Part shown: piece after piece, positions 1 to 12,600 of the stretch
Layout of the letters: the number at the start of each line of letters is the position of its first letter
How positions within the stretch are numbered: the first letter of the stretch is position 1
Assembly: GCA_009363875.1 (NCBI GenBank)
Contig: CM018692.1
Coordinates: 94,950,137-95,014,136, forward strand
Direction: 5' to 3'
Length of the DNA stretch: 64,000 nt
Origin: Mikania micrantha
Taxonomy: Eukaryota > Streptophyta > Magnoliopsida > Asterales > Asteraceae
Notes under the pieces: model-generated
What the model was told of the DNA's origin: nothing
Seen by the model: only the letters and a program-made list of their open reading frames with translations
Databases searched by the model: none
Program-made: the position numbers and the translations under genes

Positions 1-1358
1 AAGAACCTCCAAAAACACACCTTGGATTCGATAGTAGTCTATCTAGATGACTTGAATCACGAACCATGATCTCTATTGCGTATCACCGTAACAACCGCGC
101 GCTCCAAAACCACCCTTGGTGGTTCAGCTATGGTGGTGGTTGTTTGGCCGAAACCCAAGAGGAGAGGGGATGGTGGTGGACGGCCAAGAGAGGGGAGAGA
201 GAGAGTATCTTGTGTGTCAAATGTGGGGAGGCCAGATCTAGGTTTAACAGTCAACCTTAGGTCCATAAAAATAGGAATTTTGAATGACCAATTCAAAATG
301 CTATTTCCCACCCATTTATTTCACATTAAATTTAAATTAAACTCTTTTAATTTAATTAAACTCTTTTAGTAATTAAACCATTTAATTACTACTCTCTAAT
401 ATTACTAATTAACAATTAGTTGGTAACATTTAATGACATGTCCAAAGTTTAACTGATTAAACTTTAGCAATTTAACTCTAATTAATTATCACAATAATTA
501 ATTCCTCCAATATTATTATTATTTCATAAATAATAATAACACACCACATTATATAATTCGTGAAATTGAATATGTCTAAAACAAATTTTAGACATAGTCA
601 CATTACTATCTTCCAAAGTGTAACTCTTTGGATCGTACCCCGATAGCAACGTTGATATTATCAATGATCGAACATCACATATCCAACAGTATATTGTATA
701 AAGTCCTCGCATAGTCATACCGTTAATGTGTATACAACGAGGCGAGTTTAGATAGTACTATCGGGCATGACAAACCTCACGCGGTGCCAATACTGACTGG
801 AGGTCAGGACACGTGTAATCTCGACCCATGGTGCCATTATTTTTACGATTGATATGGCGGAGGCGGAGACAAACAAGTCTAGTTCGGTAGTGACGCAGCT
901 AACACTTAGAGCTTCGGGCTCGACAAACATTAATAAACAGCATGACACATGACAAACATTATTTTGATTACTTACTGCTTATCAAAACCTGTGAATTTAC
1001 CAACTTTATGTTGACACTTTTTCTTAACATGTATTATCATGTAACTAGCTTGCTTATGGATAGGAATGCACGTAGGAGAACGAGCACAAGTCCTGCATAC
1101 ATTAACTTCATGATTTTGAAAAATATTTTGTTTTAAGATATTATGTCAAGTCAAACTGTGTAGTGTACAATTTACTATTTCGATTGCTTAAAACATTTAC
1201 ATTTTTGTTTCTTAACTATTAAAATATTTTGATTATTGATGGTATAACAAGTGTATTTTACAAACGCATATAGAGTCGTTCTATGTGACTGGAGCTTTGA
1301 TCCTGCCACGTCACACCCATCGGCTTGACACCGTCAGTGGAAATTTGCGGGTGTGACA
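1..1358 (+). other. Unclassified AT-rich sequence ending in a probable LTR 3' end
   Basis: No coding region is convincing here. Positions 300-560 are very AT-rich. The stretch from about 722 ends at 1351-1358 with GTGTGACA, the ending expected of a plus-oriented gypsy LTR in this window (the minus-oriented ones start TGTCACACC when read on the plus strand). A reverse-transcriptase relic begins four bases later, which suggests that an LTR was inserted into an older gypsy pol gene. I could not find the LTR start, so the element type is inference. Confidence 0.35.
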
Positions 1359-1361
1359 ACC

Positions 1362-1424
1362 GAACATGAGAACCACCTTCGCTTAATCCTTCAACTTCTG
1401 AAAAAGGAGCAATTTTATGCCAAA
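1362..1424 (+). pseudogene. Gypsy reverse transcriptase relic (21 codons)
   Basis: The plus strand reads 21 open codons matching the part of Ty3/gypsy reverse transcriptase just after the catalytic FIDD motif. The pattern is E-H-x-x-H-L-R-x-x-L-x-x-L-x-K, followed by Q-F-Y-A-K. The intact elements here have the same block: element C has EHAEHLRLLLELLKQEQLYAK shortly after its FIDD. The match stops abruptly after 1424, and the sequence before it is an LTR end. This is a small scrap of an old plus-strand gypsy element and the only plus-strand pol sequence I saw. Confidence 0.6.
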
Positions 1425-2269
1425 ACACATTCTTAGACTTTTATGATAAGTAAATGGAATACTAAAAATATTCCAATATATTTATTATACACAATTGAGA
1501 ATATTTAATTATAACTAATAATTTAATATTCACAAACTATTATTCTACGCCTAGTTAAACATTAACAATGTGAGAAACATTAAGGATTCTATAGAAGCCA
1601 TTGATTTCAGACAAGCACTTGAACTTTAGACTAAGACATATGCTTTACATAAAAATTAGAGAAAGATTTCTAGCTTTCCTTCTTCAAAAGAAATACATTT
1701 AGACAATATTAGACTTAATACAAGTGAGTTAATTATTAATCCCTTTTTACATTTTGTAAATTTTTTGGGATGTTACATATGCCTTGTACAAAAACATATT
1801 TTTAGAGTCAAAAACATATAAATGAAGCAAACTCTTAAGCTTCGTAGACATGATTTTGATGAAATGTGAATTTATGTGCTAAATGCTATGTGCGAATTGG
1901 GTTATAAATCGTTTCATACATCAAACATATACTAGTACATGGTAGCCTAAGAATGTGGTCACATTATTCGCAATGGCTTATGTCTTGTGGCAAAAAGGTG
2001 AATTGTACACAAGCATAAACATTGTGATATACGTTTCTTAAGTCAAAGACCTAGCTATTCTAGATTTAAGCTTTGCAATATACTTGTTTGGAGTCTTTCT
2101 TTATGCTTAAACATGATACTTGAAACATACATATGCCTTTAGATCTAGTTTTATTTAGTTTAATAATTTTGTATCCTTTTTATGTATCATATTATGTTGT
2201 TTTCATTGCGTCTTGGTTAAAATAATAAAATCAGAAATCATTGTGACTTGTCTAAAACTTAGGAAAGGA
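1425..2269. other. Non-coding retrotransposon-like sequence, no gene seen
   Basis: This is AT-rich sequence without a credible reading frame. At 1737-1776 a GTGAGTT...CCCTTTTTACATTTTG...GGGATGTTACA block matches the central part of the long gypsy LTRs. The same block occurs in plus orientation near 35560-35620 and in minus orientation near 31875-31920. I infer a worn, plus-oriented LTR fragment, but both of its ends are lost. Confidence 0.35.
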
Positions 2270-3300
2270 CTTTCAGGGTTGAATACCTAAGGTTAGGTTA
2301 GAATCATTCCTCACCGATCTTAGGCATAATATCTTTGTGAGTACGAAGAATTATAACATAGTCATCATGGATTACATAATATATGTGATATCAATCATTT
2401 AGATATAGCGACGAGTCACTAATCATAAGTACAATATCATTGAGTTTTTGATCGTGAGTATGAATATTACAAAATAGAGTATGTAATATTATAACGGTTT
2501 AGATTTTATTGATGCATCACCATCACTAATATAAAGTATAATGTTATTGATTTCTTGAAATATGAAATATACATTACCAAACAAAGAAAGAAAACGTTAT
2601 AACCTTTTAGACGTGGAGATGTATCACCTTCGCAAATCTTAGGAATAATGTTGTAAACTTTGTGGATCATAGTATTTGTATTATAAAATTGATGAAGATG
2701 ACATCATATTCTTTTAGATGTAGTGATGTTCGCTATCGCAAATCTTAGGTGTACTGTTGTGGATCATAGTATTAGTATTATAAAATAAAGGAAGATCACA
2801 TAATATTATTTTAGATATAGTGATGAATCACCATCACTAATCTTAAGTATGATATCATGGAGTTTTAAAAAACATAACATCTTCATTATCAATCTAAGGA
2901 AAGGTTACACCATAGCCTTTAGATGTAGTAATATAACTCCATTACAATTTTAGGTATGATATTATCAACTTTCTTGAATCATAACATAGGAGACATAAAA
3001 CAAACAGAAAGATGACATGATATCTTGTGAGACATAGTGATGAATCACCATCACTAATCTCAGGTATGATAATATGGAGGTATTGACTCATAACATATAC
3101 ATTAAAAATCCAAAGAAAGGTAACACCATATCCTTTAAATGTATTAATGTATCACCATTTCAAATCTCAGGTATGATTTATTGACTCTTGAATCATACCC
3201 TATATATTAATCTACAATGGAAAATAACATCATATCTTGTGAGGTGTAGTGATGAATCAATATCACTAATCCTAAGTATGACATCATAATTTTGGAATTC
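2270..3300. repeat. Diverged ~105-bp tandem array, about ten units
   Basis: A unit built around TAGTGATGAATCACCATCAC, then TAATCTTAGGTATGATAT, recurs with landmarks near 2312, 2419, 2524, 2632, 2738, 2834, 2940, 3053, 3157 and 3262. The period is therefore about 105 bp. Units differ by many substitutions, so the array is old. GATGAATCACCATCAC contains a short inverted repeat (GATG...CATC). No protein is encoded. The array lies in the sequence that received element A. Confidence 0.75.
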
Positions 3301-3787
3301 TATAAAAATTTATTGAAATCATTTTGAATTTGGTTAAAATCATAGGGAGTAGTATCCAAGTTGGACACCTTTTGGTTTATTAGAATCAATGTTGTTTACA
3401 AAATGTAACATGATTTGGCCTATAAGTAAAATACTCTCATTAATGTTCCCCAGGAAAGATAAATCGGTCCCTCGTTAGGGATTATGCATCACTTTCTTAG
3501 ACAGGAGTCTCAACTACCAATATTCACCCTTTCATTTACTACATGTCCATCTTAACAGAATTAATTCTAAAGAGGTTAAAAATCAAAAATTGAATGAGTA
3601 ATAAAATCACAATTTAAGCAAATCGTTTGAACTCGTTTAAAAAAAATAAGGAATGATATTCAAAATTGAATACCATGTGACATCTTAGAATCATTTAGTT
3701 CGTAAGGTGTTTGACATGATATGCTTTGGCCTATAAGTGATTGTACTCTCACCAAAAGTCCCCAGGAAAGTTAAACAGGTCCCACAG
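3301..3787. repeat. ~310-bp direct repeat, second copy split by element A
   Basis: Landmarks recur at an offset of 311-312 bp: GGCCTATAAGT near 3418 and 3730, and CCCCAGGAAAG near 3449 and 3760. The second copy is cut at 3787 by element A and resumes at 30626. There the motif for a TAGACAAGAGT-like block matches 3495-3510. This shows independently that 3787 and 30626 were once adjacent. Confidence 0.65.
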
Positions 3788-4202
3788 TGTGAGGCCCCGA
3801 AATCGGGCACCTCGCAGAGGTTGGTTTTCATCATAACACATAGCTCTTAAACTAAAAACTTTCATAATCATGCAGCGGAAATGTAAACATAGGTTTGATA
3901 AACAGAAATCTATAAAGTGTCTGTATCAAAAACATAACGGATTGCCAAAACCAACGGATCGTCTGACTTGATGCCCGAGCTCCATGCCTTCTCTTATCAT
4001 TACCTTCAACCTGACATACATGCTAAATCAAGTCAGCTTACGCTGGTAAGTTCTAGTTTTCATAAAACAACATTAAACATACTTAACATAAACATCATTT
4101 CATACACATAGTGCATAACCTTAGCATATAACATCCTTAACCTCATCATCATACATTCCACTGTCACCATACGAACAGTGGGCTTATGCCGGCACAAGGC
4201 TC

Positions 4203-4434
4203 CATACCCAGTTATAGTCTTGGTTGACTATCATACCCAGTTATAGTCGTGGTTGACTATCATACCCAGTTATAGTCGTGGTTGACTATCATACCCAGTT
4301 ATAGTCGTGGTTGACTATCATACCCAGTTATAGTCGTGGTTGACTATCATACCCAGTTATAGTCGTGGTTGACTATCATACCCAGTTATAGTCGTGGTTG
4401 ACTATCATACCCAGTTATAGTCGTGGTTGACTAT
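4203..4434. repeat. Eight tandem 29-bp units in element A 3' LTR
   Basis: The unit CATACCCAGTTATAGTCGTG plus GTTGACTAT repeats eight times and is almost identical apart from T for G in the first unit. The other LTR has seven units (28816-29018), so array length changed after insertion. There are no unique spacers. Confidence 0.95.
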
Positions 4435-5825
4435 CATTCTTACATTTTCCTATAACACGTATAGGAACATCATTCGTTCATCATACATGACATGCTAGCA
4501 TCATATCATCATTCATCGTATTCATCGTAACATTATTACATTTCATGCTAGTATCTTATCATCATAGCATCATCACTTTGTCCTAATATCATAGGACTCA
4601 TCATATTATGTTATACCAGTATCATTTAATCATATCATCATAACCCACTAGCAATGAATACATATCATGCTATCATCATATCATCAGATCATACCTGCTG
4701 GCATTCATAAACTTTTCATACTAGCATCTTATCATCATAGCATTATGCCCTAACAACAAAGGCACATATCATATCATAACATTTCAGCGCATGCTAGCAT
4801 CATTAACATCATATCATATACTCATCCTAGCCCTCTAGGACATCATCATGGCATCTACTAACTATTATCATAGTTATCATCATGTAGCATGTCATCATAC
4901 AGTCGTCATCATGTTATCTCTTCATAACTCATTCATCATAGGTTCATCATAAGTCCATCTTCTTAGCATATTACATGCACAATTCATCATACATAATGCA
5001 TACATAATCATGGCGAAACATCCATCATCATAACATAAACATATAACCTTATCACATAATAGTAAGCATGTATGCCAGCCCAAAACATTTAATGTGAAGC
5101 AGGGCATCTAGAACTCACCTGTTAGTAGCTCCTTATATCCTTGACCGGACTCCTTAGCCAAGACTTACGAACCTACATCAATTACATCGTCTCGTTACAT
5201 TACATTAAATTCTTAGACTTAGAATTTATTCTAAGTCCGCATAGCCTACTAGTTTCCCCTCATAACTACAAGTCCTCGAACCTGGATAGTATTCGAAACA
5301 CTTGTAGTTCACGAAATACCCATGTACACGAAATCCCTGTATTCGAAACACTGGAGTACACGAAATACCCCAGGTACAAGAACATAGGTGTACTCGAAAT
5401 GTGTATTCGAAATCATTGTATTCGAAACTATTGTACTCGAAAAGAGGGGTTTCGAGTAGTCCCTTTGTGCATCATTTTCGTGTACACATCTTTTGGTCAT
5501 ACAACATCTCAGAAATTTATCTAAGACCGTGGGGATCTAGTTCTAGGCTCCTTATGTTGTTACCAACATGCTGGACCCTCAAAGTTCCGAACTTTATGTG
5601 TAAAGGTGCAAGCTTTATGCACAAGTTCACTTTTTCATAAAAATCCTAACTTTTGGTTTAGAACACTTACTTGATGCTAGATGATCACTACTGTAGATCC
5701 TTGTGCGTTTCCTCCTTCGTTTGGACGATCAAAAGCTCGATTCTTGAAATTCTTGAACCCTACTTCGTGTACTCGAGAGAGAATGAGCTTCCAGCCAAAG
5801 GTTAGCACATTTCCCAAGGCACTAG

Positions 5826-5835
5826 TATTTATAGG
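5826..5835 (-). promoter_or_regulatory. TATA box of element A LTR (3' copy)
   Basis: The minus strand reads CCTATAAATA. The equivalent box in the 5' LTR is 30408-30417. GTACTCGAAA-type motifs lie on both sides: 5848-5930 upstream and 5285-5455 downstream in element orientation. The TATA call rests on sequence and position. Promoter use is inferred. Confidence 0.65.
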
Positions 5836-6043
5836 CAGTGATTGGTACTCGAAGTTGGGTGTACTCGAAATCTGGGGATTTCGACTACCATAGTTTCGAG
5901 AACATGTGTACTCGAAATTGAGTTCGAGTACCCGATCTTGAGGCCTTGACTTGGATATTTTTCATCCATTTTCCAACAAGTATATTATTCGGTACACGTA
6001 CGTAGAATTCAATTAACTTGTATTAGAAAATTGGGGTGTTACA

Positions 6044-6059
6044 AGTCTCCCCTCCTTAC
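6044..6059 (-). other. Polypurine tract of element A
   Basis: Directly inside the 3' LTR the minus strand reads AAGGAGGGGAGACT, a purine run that would prime plus-strand DNA synthesis. Its position confirms minus-strand orientation. Confidence 0.85.
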
Positions 6060-6087
6060 AATAGGTTTCGTCCTGAAACCTGCCTCG

Positions 6088-8995
6088 TTACACATCGAAC
6101 AGATGAGGATACAACCTCCTCATCTCTCCTTCCGTTTCCCATGTAGTGTCCGAACCCTTTCGGTGCTTCCACTGAACCTTGACTTGACGAACCGTTTTAT
6201 TCCGTAGCCGCTTTTCCTTCGTATCCACAATGGCGACTGGTTCTTCAATGTAATTCAGTCGGTCATCTACCTCGATGTCATCCAAAGGAACATGGGCTTG
6301 CTCGTCTGCCAGACACTTCCTAAGATGTGACACGTGGAAGGTAGGATGAATCCCATTCAGCTCCTCTGGTAGGTCCAGTCGATACGCGACTTTCCCTACC
6401 CTTGCCTTTATCTGAAACGGTCCGATGTATCTTGGACTCAACTTGCCTCGCTTTCGGAATCGAATTATTCCTTTCTATGGTGATACTTTCAGCAACACTC
6501 GATAGCCAACATCAAACTCGATCGGTCTCCGGCGCTTGTCAGCGTAAGACTTCTGGCGATCTTGTGCAGCTTTCATACGTGCTTTGATCACCCGTAACTT
6601 TTCTGCCATATCAATTACTGCGGCTTTATTTCCCATCTCTTTCTGTCCAACTTCACCCCAGCATACCGGGGTTCTGCATCGTCTTCCATACAACGCCTCG
6701 TATGGGGGCATTCCGATACTAGAGTGATAGCTGTTATTGTACGAAAACTTCACCAATGGCAAGTGGTCATCCCAGCTTCCTCCAAAATCGATGATGCACG
6801 CCCTCAGCATATCCTACAACGTTTGAATAGTCCTTTCCGACTGTCCATCCGTTTGAGGGTGATAGGCGGTACTGATGTTTAGCCTCGTTCCCATAGCATC
6901 GTGAAACTGCTTCCAGAATCTGGAAGTAAACCTCGTATCCCGATCTGACACAATGGAGACAGGAACTCCATGTCGGGTCACAATATCTTTCACGAACAAC
7001 TCAGACAACCTTTCGGACGTATACGTTTCCCTGATAGGAAGAAAGTGTGCACTCTTCGTCAGTCGGTCCACAATCACCCAAATGGTATCATGTCGTTTAG
7101 CTGTTCTCGGTAGCTTGGTGATGAAATCCATGGTGATGTGTTCCCATTTCCATTCCGGTACCTCAAGAGGTTGCACATATCCGTAGGGCTTCTGATGTTC
7201 GGCCTTCACTTGCGCACAAGTAAGGCACCTGTTCACGTACTACATCACATTAAACTTCATGCCCGGCCACCAATAATCTTTCCGAAGATCTTGATACATC
7301 TTTGTCGCACCGGGATGCACCGAATAACGTGATTTGTGGGCTTCATCTAAAATCCTTGACCGAATGTCCCCATTTCTGGGTACCCACATACGACCGAATC
7401 GTATCTTTATACCGTAATCATTGTCTTCCAAGTTCTTGACTTGCCCGAAGACACGTTCAAAACCCACGTTCTCTTCTTTCAACCCTTCCTGTTACGCCTG
7501 TTTGAGCTCGTTCAGAAAGTCTGGCGTTATCACCAAACTATACGATTTTACCTGTATGGCAGGATGATCCGTCTTGCGACTCAAAGCATCTGCTACCACA
7601 TTGGCCTTTCCTGGGTGATATAAAATATCACAATCATAATCCTTTAATAGCTCAAGCCATTGTCTCTGCCTCATATTCAAATCCTTTTGCTCGAAGAAGT
7701 ACTTCAAGCTCTTATGGTCGGTATAGATGGTATTCCTTACTCCATACAAATAGTGCCTCCATATTTTCAATGCAAACACTACTGCAGCGAGTTCAAGATT
7801 GTGGGTCGGGTAGTTAACCTCATGAATCTTTAGCTGGCGCGAAGCATAAGCTATCACCCTTCCCCTTTGCATCAGTACGCATCCCAACCCTTGTCGTGAC
7901 GCATCGGCATACACAACAAGATCATCATTTCCATCCGGCAGTGCTAGAACAGGGGCTTGGGTAAGTTTCTCGTTTAGCACTGAAAATGCTTGTTCTTGGT
8001 TCGGACCCCATTGGTACTTTACATCTTTCTTCGTGAGCTTTGTTAGCGGCGTCGCTATCTTGGAGAAGTCTTGAATAAATCTCCGTTAGTAACCGGCCAA
8101 ACTAAGAAAACTGCGTACTTCCATAGGTGACTTCGGAGGACTCCATGTCATAATCGTTTCAACTTTAGCTGGATCTACCATAATGCCTTCTGGGTTCACC
8201 ACGTGACCCAGAAACTGTACCTCTCATAACCAGAAAGCGCATTTGGAGAACTTAACATAAAGTTTCGCTTTCCTTAGGATCTCCAATACCTCACGTATGT
8301 GGCAAGCATGGTCTCCCTCGTTCTTTGAATAAATCAAAATATCATCAATAAACACTATCACCGATCGGTCCAGCATCGGTCGACATACTCTGTTCATCAA
8401 ATCCATAAATTCTGCGGGAGCATTCGTCAATCCAAACGACATAACGAGAAACTCGTAATGTCCATAACGCGTACGGAAAGCGGTCTTTGGAATATCCTGC
8501 TCTCGAACTTTCAACTGATGGTAACCGGATCGGAGATCTATCTTTGAGAACCAGCTTGCCCCTTGCAATTGATCAAACAAGTCATCAATTCTAGGTAGAG
8601 GATACCTGCTCTTTACGGTCAACTTATTCAGTTCCCTGTAATCGATACACACGCATACTTCCATCTTTCTTCTTAACGAACAGCACCGGTGCTCCCCACG
8701 GTGAGACACTTGGTCGTATAAAACCTTTATCGAGGAGTTCTTGTAGCTGGGTCATCATTTCCTTCATCTCAGTTGGAGCTAGACGGTAAGGTGTTTTGGC
8801 AACGGGTTGTGCCCCTGGCACTAAGTCGATCTGGAACTCAATTTCCCGCTCAGGTGGCAATCCAGGGAATTCCTCAGGAAATACATCGGGGAAGTTACGC
8901 ACCACAGGAACATCATCAATTGTCCTCGTGTCATTACGTTCCTCAATCACATAGGCCAAGTAGGCACCACACCCTCGCCTCATCATATCATCAGC
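6088..8995 (-). pseudogene. Element A pol, distal part: reverse transcriptase, RNase H, integrase, chromodomain-like tail
   Basis: Domains in minus-strand order: a pre-RT block with PVVRNFPDVFPEEFPGLPP and KTPYRLAP (8760-8960); RT with YRELNK, GYHQLK and the catalytic F-I-D-D (8341-8352); RNase H beginning VVYADAS (~7920) and including TDHKSL and a DALSRK end; integrase with the HPGATKMYQDL zinc-finger region (~7330), catalytic D in MDFITKLP, D in SDRDTRF and E in GQSERT (6850-7130); and a C-terminal region with RYIGPF and a chromodomain-like WE..GEMRRLYPHLF end. Breaks are a 2-nt loss near 8650, then in-frame stops at about 8224, 8085, 7492, 7240, 6814 and 6475. The upstream portion (gag and protease) lies beyond the copia insertion at 22783-24432. 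Confidence 0.9.
8991..8995. other. Target site duplication of the copia element (left)
   Basis: TCAGC here equals TCAGC at 22778-22782. Together they mark precise copia integration into element A between its protease and reverse transcriptase coding regions. Confidence 0.95.
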
Positions 8996-9623
8996 TGTAG
9001 GACCACGTAGGAGCTCGGAAAAAATCCGATTCCAAGAGAAATCTGCTTGACAGCCTCTAGAATAGTGCGGAATCCTATTCTAGGGTTTTCCAATTGAAAC
9101 CAACAGCAACCGTGGTGAATCGAGAGAGTAGAATCAACGTGTGAGTGAGAATCGATCACCACGGGTTAAGAATCGAAATTGGACAGGAATAATCGCTCAA
9201 AACTTCAAGCGTTTGACACTGGAGTGCACTGGGAAGAATGAGGACTCGGAAAAGTTAGGTTTGAAATGATTTGAACTAGTATATATAGACTGTAGTCATT
9301 CGGCCGAATGAGTGGCCGAAGCAGCTTATTCGGCGAATGACTATGTCGAATGGACAAGTCAGTCGAATGAGTCATTCGGCGAATGGCTCATTCGCTGAAT
9401 ATACTCATTCTCTATTCTCATTCGGCGAATGACTTCATTCGTTAGAGTCATTCGCCTGAATGAGTAATACTCATACTCAAATATTAATTAACCAATTCCA
9501 ACAACCATATAATCAATATTAAACATTAAGAACAATATATAAAGACAACTTCCATTAATATAACTTTAATCTTTACATGATAATTGATACAAAATTGAAC
9601 TAGGGACATTAAGTGCGTCAACA
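8996..9623 (-). repeat. Copia 3' LTR (628 bp)
   Basis: It starts TGTAGGACC and ends TCAACA on the plus strand. I counted 21 substitutions and no indel against the 22150-22777 copy (3.3%). It holds a minus-strand TATA box (9277-9289) and, at 9297-9463, a dense set of CATTCGGCGAATG-like palindromes. Confidence 0.96.
9277..9289 (-). promoter_or_regulatory. TATA box of copia LTR (3' copy)
   Basis: The minus strand reads TCTATATATACTA. Eight bases upstream in element orientation is the palindrome CATTCGGCCGAATG. The matching box in the 5' LTR is at 22431-22443. Confidence 0.7.
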
Positions 9624-9636
9624 AACTCCCCCTTGG
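9624..9636 (-). other. Polypurine tract of copia element
   Basis: The minus strand reads CCAAGGGGGAGTT right against the 3' LTR, as expected of a plus-strand primer. Confidence 0.9.
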
Positions 9637-9643
9637 ACCTAGT

Positions 9644-12600
9644 TCAGCTCTTGGAAGTGTCTTTCTTGAAAAGTTTGTCAGAGATGGCTTTCCAATCTGC
9701 TCCAGCATGAACCTTTAAGCATATGCAGATCCGAATCACCCTCATGAACTGAAGTGCTTGTTCCATGTCTTGTACATCAAAAAATATCTGGTGTTGAAAT
9801 AAAGCTTTGACATCGTTGTGTGACAAGTTAGTCAACCACATCGGGTCAAATATACGTTCAGTCTCCCATTTCTTCTTCTTGCACATAACAATTACAGCCT
9901 CTCCACTTCGCACGTCGTAGTACCACCATCGGAAGCCCTCTATAAAGTCTTGTCGCATCTTCCTTAAAAGAATCTTCTTCAAAACTTTCGGAGGAAGCCA
10001 CTTCAGGATAACTTTATGTTTCCGGGTATCTCCATCTATCTCCGGAAAATAATAACGTTCAGGCTGTTGAGGCTGAAAGTTCACCCATCTCTTTCTGTAC
10101 TCATACTGAAGTTGCCGAGAGAACCAAGCAGACATTCCTGAATCTTCACTGTATAACATCCTCAGACGTGCTAACTAATTGACTTCAAAACCTGGCAACG
10201 TCTTAAAATCGTGAGGATGCTTGAAGTAGTCAATGTCTCTCTCTCTTTTCACAGCATAGCACCCAAGATCATGAAAGTATGCCTAGCTCAAGATTTGACC
10301 TCCAGCCTTGTAGCCTTTGGTTCTGTATACTTTCTTGTGCGTAGCTGGCAACTTCATGGTGCTTTCTTTCTTGAGAACCTCCCAGTAGGCCTCCCATTCT
10401 TCTTTTCTTCTTTCAAGATCATCAGCTTTAGCTTTACTAACCTCAACCTGTTCTTCCAAATATCTGATCAGTAGATCTTCAGTAGCTTGATCAAACTGAT
10501 CAGTGAATGTAGGAAGCTCGACCTCAGGAGATGTATACTTTGAATATTCTTCATCGGTGATATCCTCCAGAATGACTTCATCCACATCATCAAAGTTTTC
10601 TGGAGTAGGCTCATCAAAAACTGGAACTGAGGTATCATCAGTAATAACCTCATTAGGATTTAACCTGAACAACTCAGCTATCTGCTCCTTCGATAAGCAG
10701 TGTATGATCTCCCCCTCCTCTTTGTCATAGCTAACTGAGTGCTTATGATGCCTTGAGCATCTAGAATCATAGTGAGTGTCTCATCCAACTGACGTCTCAC
10801 AGGCACAGCTTCGACTTCCTCAGTAGCTGCTGATTCTTCAGTTTGTGTCGGAGGAGGTGGAGGAGGAGCCTATTTCTTCTTGTCTTGCATGGATTTGGAC
10901 CTGATCTCAGAAGTAGAAGGGGCTTGATCATCATCATCATCATCATCATCATCTGAACTACATGAATCAGAAGACCCGCTTCCTGACTCATCCTGATCCT
11001 CATCATCTTTATCAGAATCTTCATAGTCAACTTTATCCTTAACAGATTCTTCTTCCTCTTCTTCCTCTTCCTCTTCTTTATCAGAATCTGAATCATTGGA
11101 GTGAGCAACAGTGCCTTCGATCCTGGGAGTGCTATCCTTGAGACTGTCAAGCTGATCAGCTAGCCTAGCATTCTCAGTCTCTAGGGACAGGATCCGGTCA
11201 CTGAAATCAGTGACATTCAATGCCAACTGATGATGCTCATCAATATACTTCAAGAGCTGCTCCTCTTGCTGAGCAGATCTAGCTCTCAGATCAGCTCTTT
11301 GATCAGCAGCCTGAAGAAGCAAGGTATCCTGCTCCTCTACCCGCTGTGTGAGCTGGGCAATAATCAGTTCCTGATATTTATTCTTCTTTTCTTGTTCCAT
11401 ACTCCTCTCCATCAATCTAAGTACCATACTGTTCAGTGTGCTCAGCTGATCAACAACTGAAACAGTACGTATGAAAGTGTCAGCTCGTGTAATGGAGGGA
11501 CCAGCAGAAGCAGCAGTGAATATGGGAGCCTGGGCAATAGAGGTGGTCAGAGGGGCCACAGTAGTACGAGTCGGAATAGCCCTTGACCTGGTCAGTGAAG
11601 AAACTGAGACAGCTGCTACTGATGTAACAGTAGATGTAGCAACTGTCGTCAGTTCTGACCTCCTCTGAAAGAGGAACCTTGGTCTCTTCCTTCTTCCAGC
11701 AGAACAAGAAGACTGAACGGCAGCCACAGAAACAGCTGCAGAAGCTGGAATAGAGGAACGTGGAGGAGGTGAAACATCAAACTCAGGAATAAATAGTGGA
11801 TCTGTAATCTCCTCCATCTCTGCTTCAGTTCTCTTCCTCTTCCGCTTCATCAATCTCCCTCCGATCCATACACTTTCGAATTCATCATCTAGCGTATCCT
11901 CTGAGTCAGAACTACCAGCTTTATCAGCACCAGCTTCACCTTCACCATCACTTGAGTCCTCTGACTCATCTCCATCAGCAGCAGATGTGGTGACTGTAGT
12001 ATCAAGAGGAGTAGTCGCTGTGGAGGTAGTAGTGGCCCTGAAATCCAGCTCCAACAGTGAATCAACATCAACATCTACATCCTCATCATCTGCCATGGAA
12101 GTACTCATACCAGCCCCAGCAGTCACAACAGCAGCCTCAACTAGGCTAACATCAGCAGTGGTAATAAAAAGATCAACATCAGCACTCACACTAACAGTGC
12201 TCGCAGCAACAGAACTCTCAACAGCACCACCAGTACCACTACCACCCCACTGACACCTGCACCAGCATCATCTCCACCAGCATCATCTCCACCATCATCA
12301 GGCACAACTATGTCTTCCATATCCGAATCAGAGTCATCGTGTCTCCATCTACGACCAACAGGAGCTATGTAATCAGGCCTAGAAAGATGACCAAACAAGG
12401 ATCGAGTTGCAGGCTTCCTTTCCTTTTCTCTGTATGACATAATTTCATTCATGTGCTCCAACCTGATGATGTCTGCATTGATCTTGGGCAAATCAGGTAA
12501 CTGTGCATCTATCAACTGCTGCAGGAATCTTGGATACATCAAGAATTTCTTGTCTCCCTTCAAATGCACATTCTCCTTCATATGAGAGAAGACCATCTCA

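Larger units (their letters stand above)
3788..6043 (-). repeat. Element A 3' LTR (2,256 bp)
   Basis: On the plus strand the LTR starts TGTGAGGCCCCG and ends GGTGTTACA, so it reads TGTAACACC...CACA in element orientation. It contains eight 29-bp tandem units (4203-4434). It also holds a cluster of GTACTCGAAA/GTACACGAAA motifs around a minus-strand TATA box. It differs from the other A LTR at roughly 45 positions plus a few indels by eye, about 2%. ORFs seen inside it, such as those near 5141-5524 and 5681-5893, also occur in the other LTR with changes that do not respect codons, so I treat them as chance. Confidence 0.92.

Noticed and set aside
4203..4434. 29-bp repeats with CRISPR-like unit length
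   Set aside because: Units are directly adjacent with no unique spacers, lie inside a plant LTR, and there are no cas genes.
5141..5524. 127-aa ORF in element A LTR, repeated near 29724-30122
   Set aside because: It lies in the LTR, has no recognisable domain, and the two copies differ by frame-changing indels.
8996..9623. Heat-shock elements in the copia LTR, as in ONSEN
   Set aside because: The motif is TTC-GGC-GAA, with three bases between half-sites. HSEs need two (nTTCnnGAAn), so it does not fit.
10468..12253. Other-frame ORFs across the copia 3' gene (for example 11797-11150 and 11471-12253)
   Set aside because: They are open only because of low-complexity TCA/TTC/GCA repeats and conflict with the longer coherent frame.
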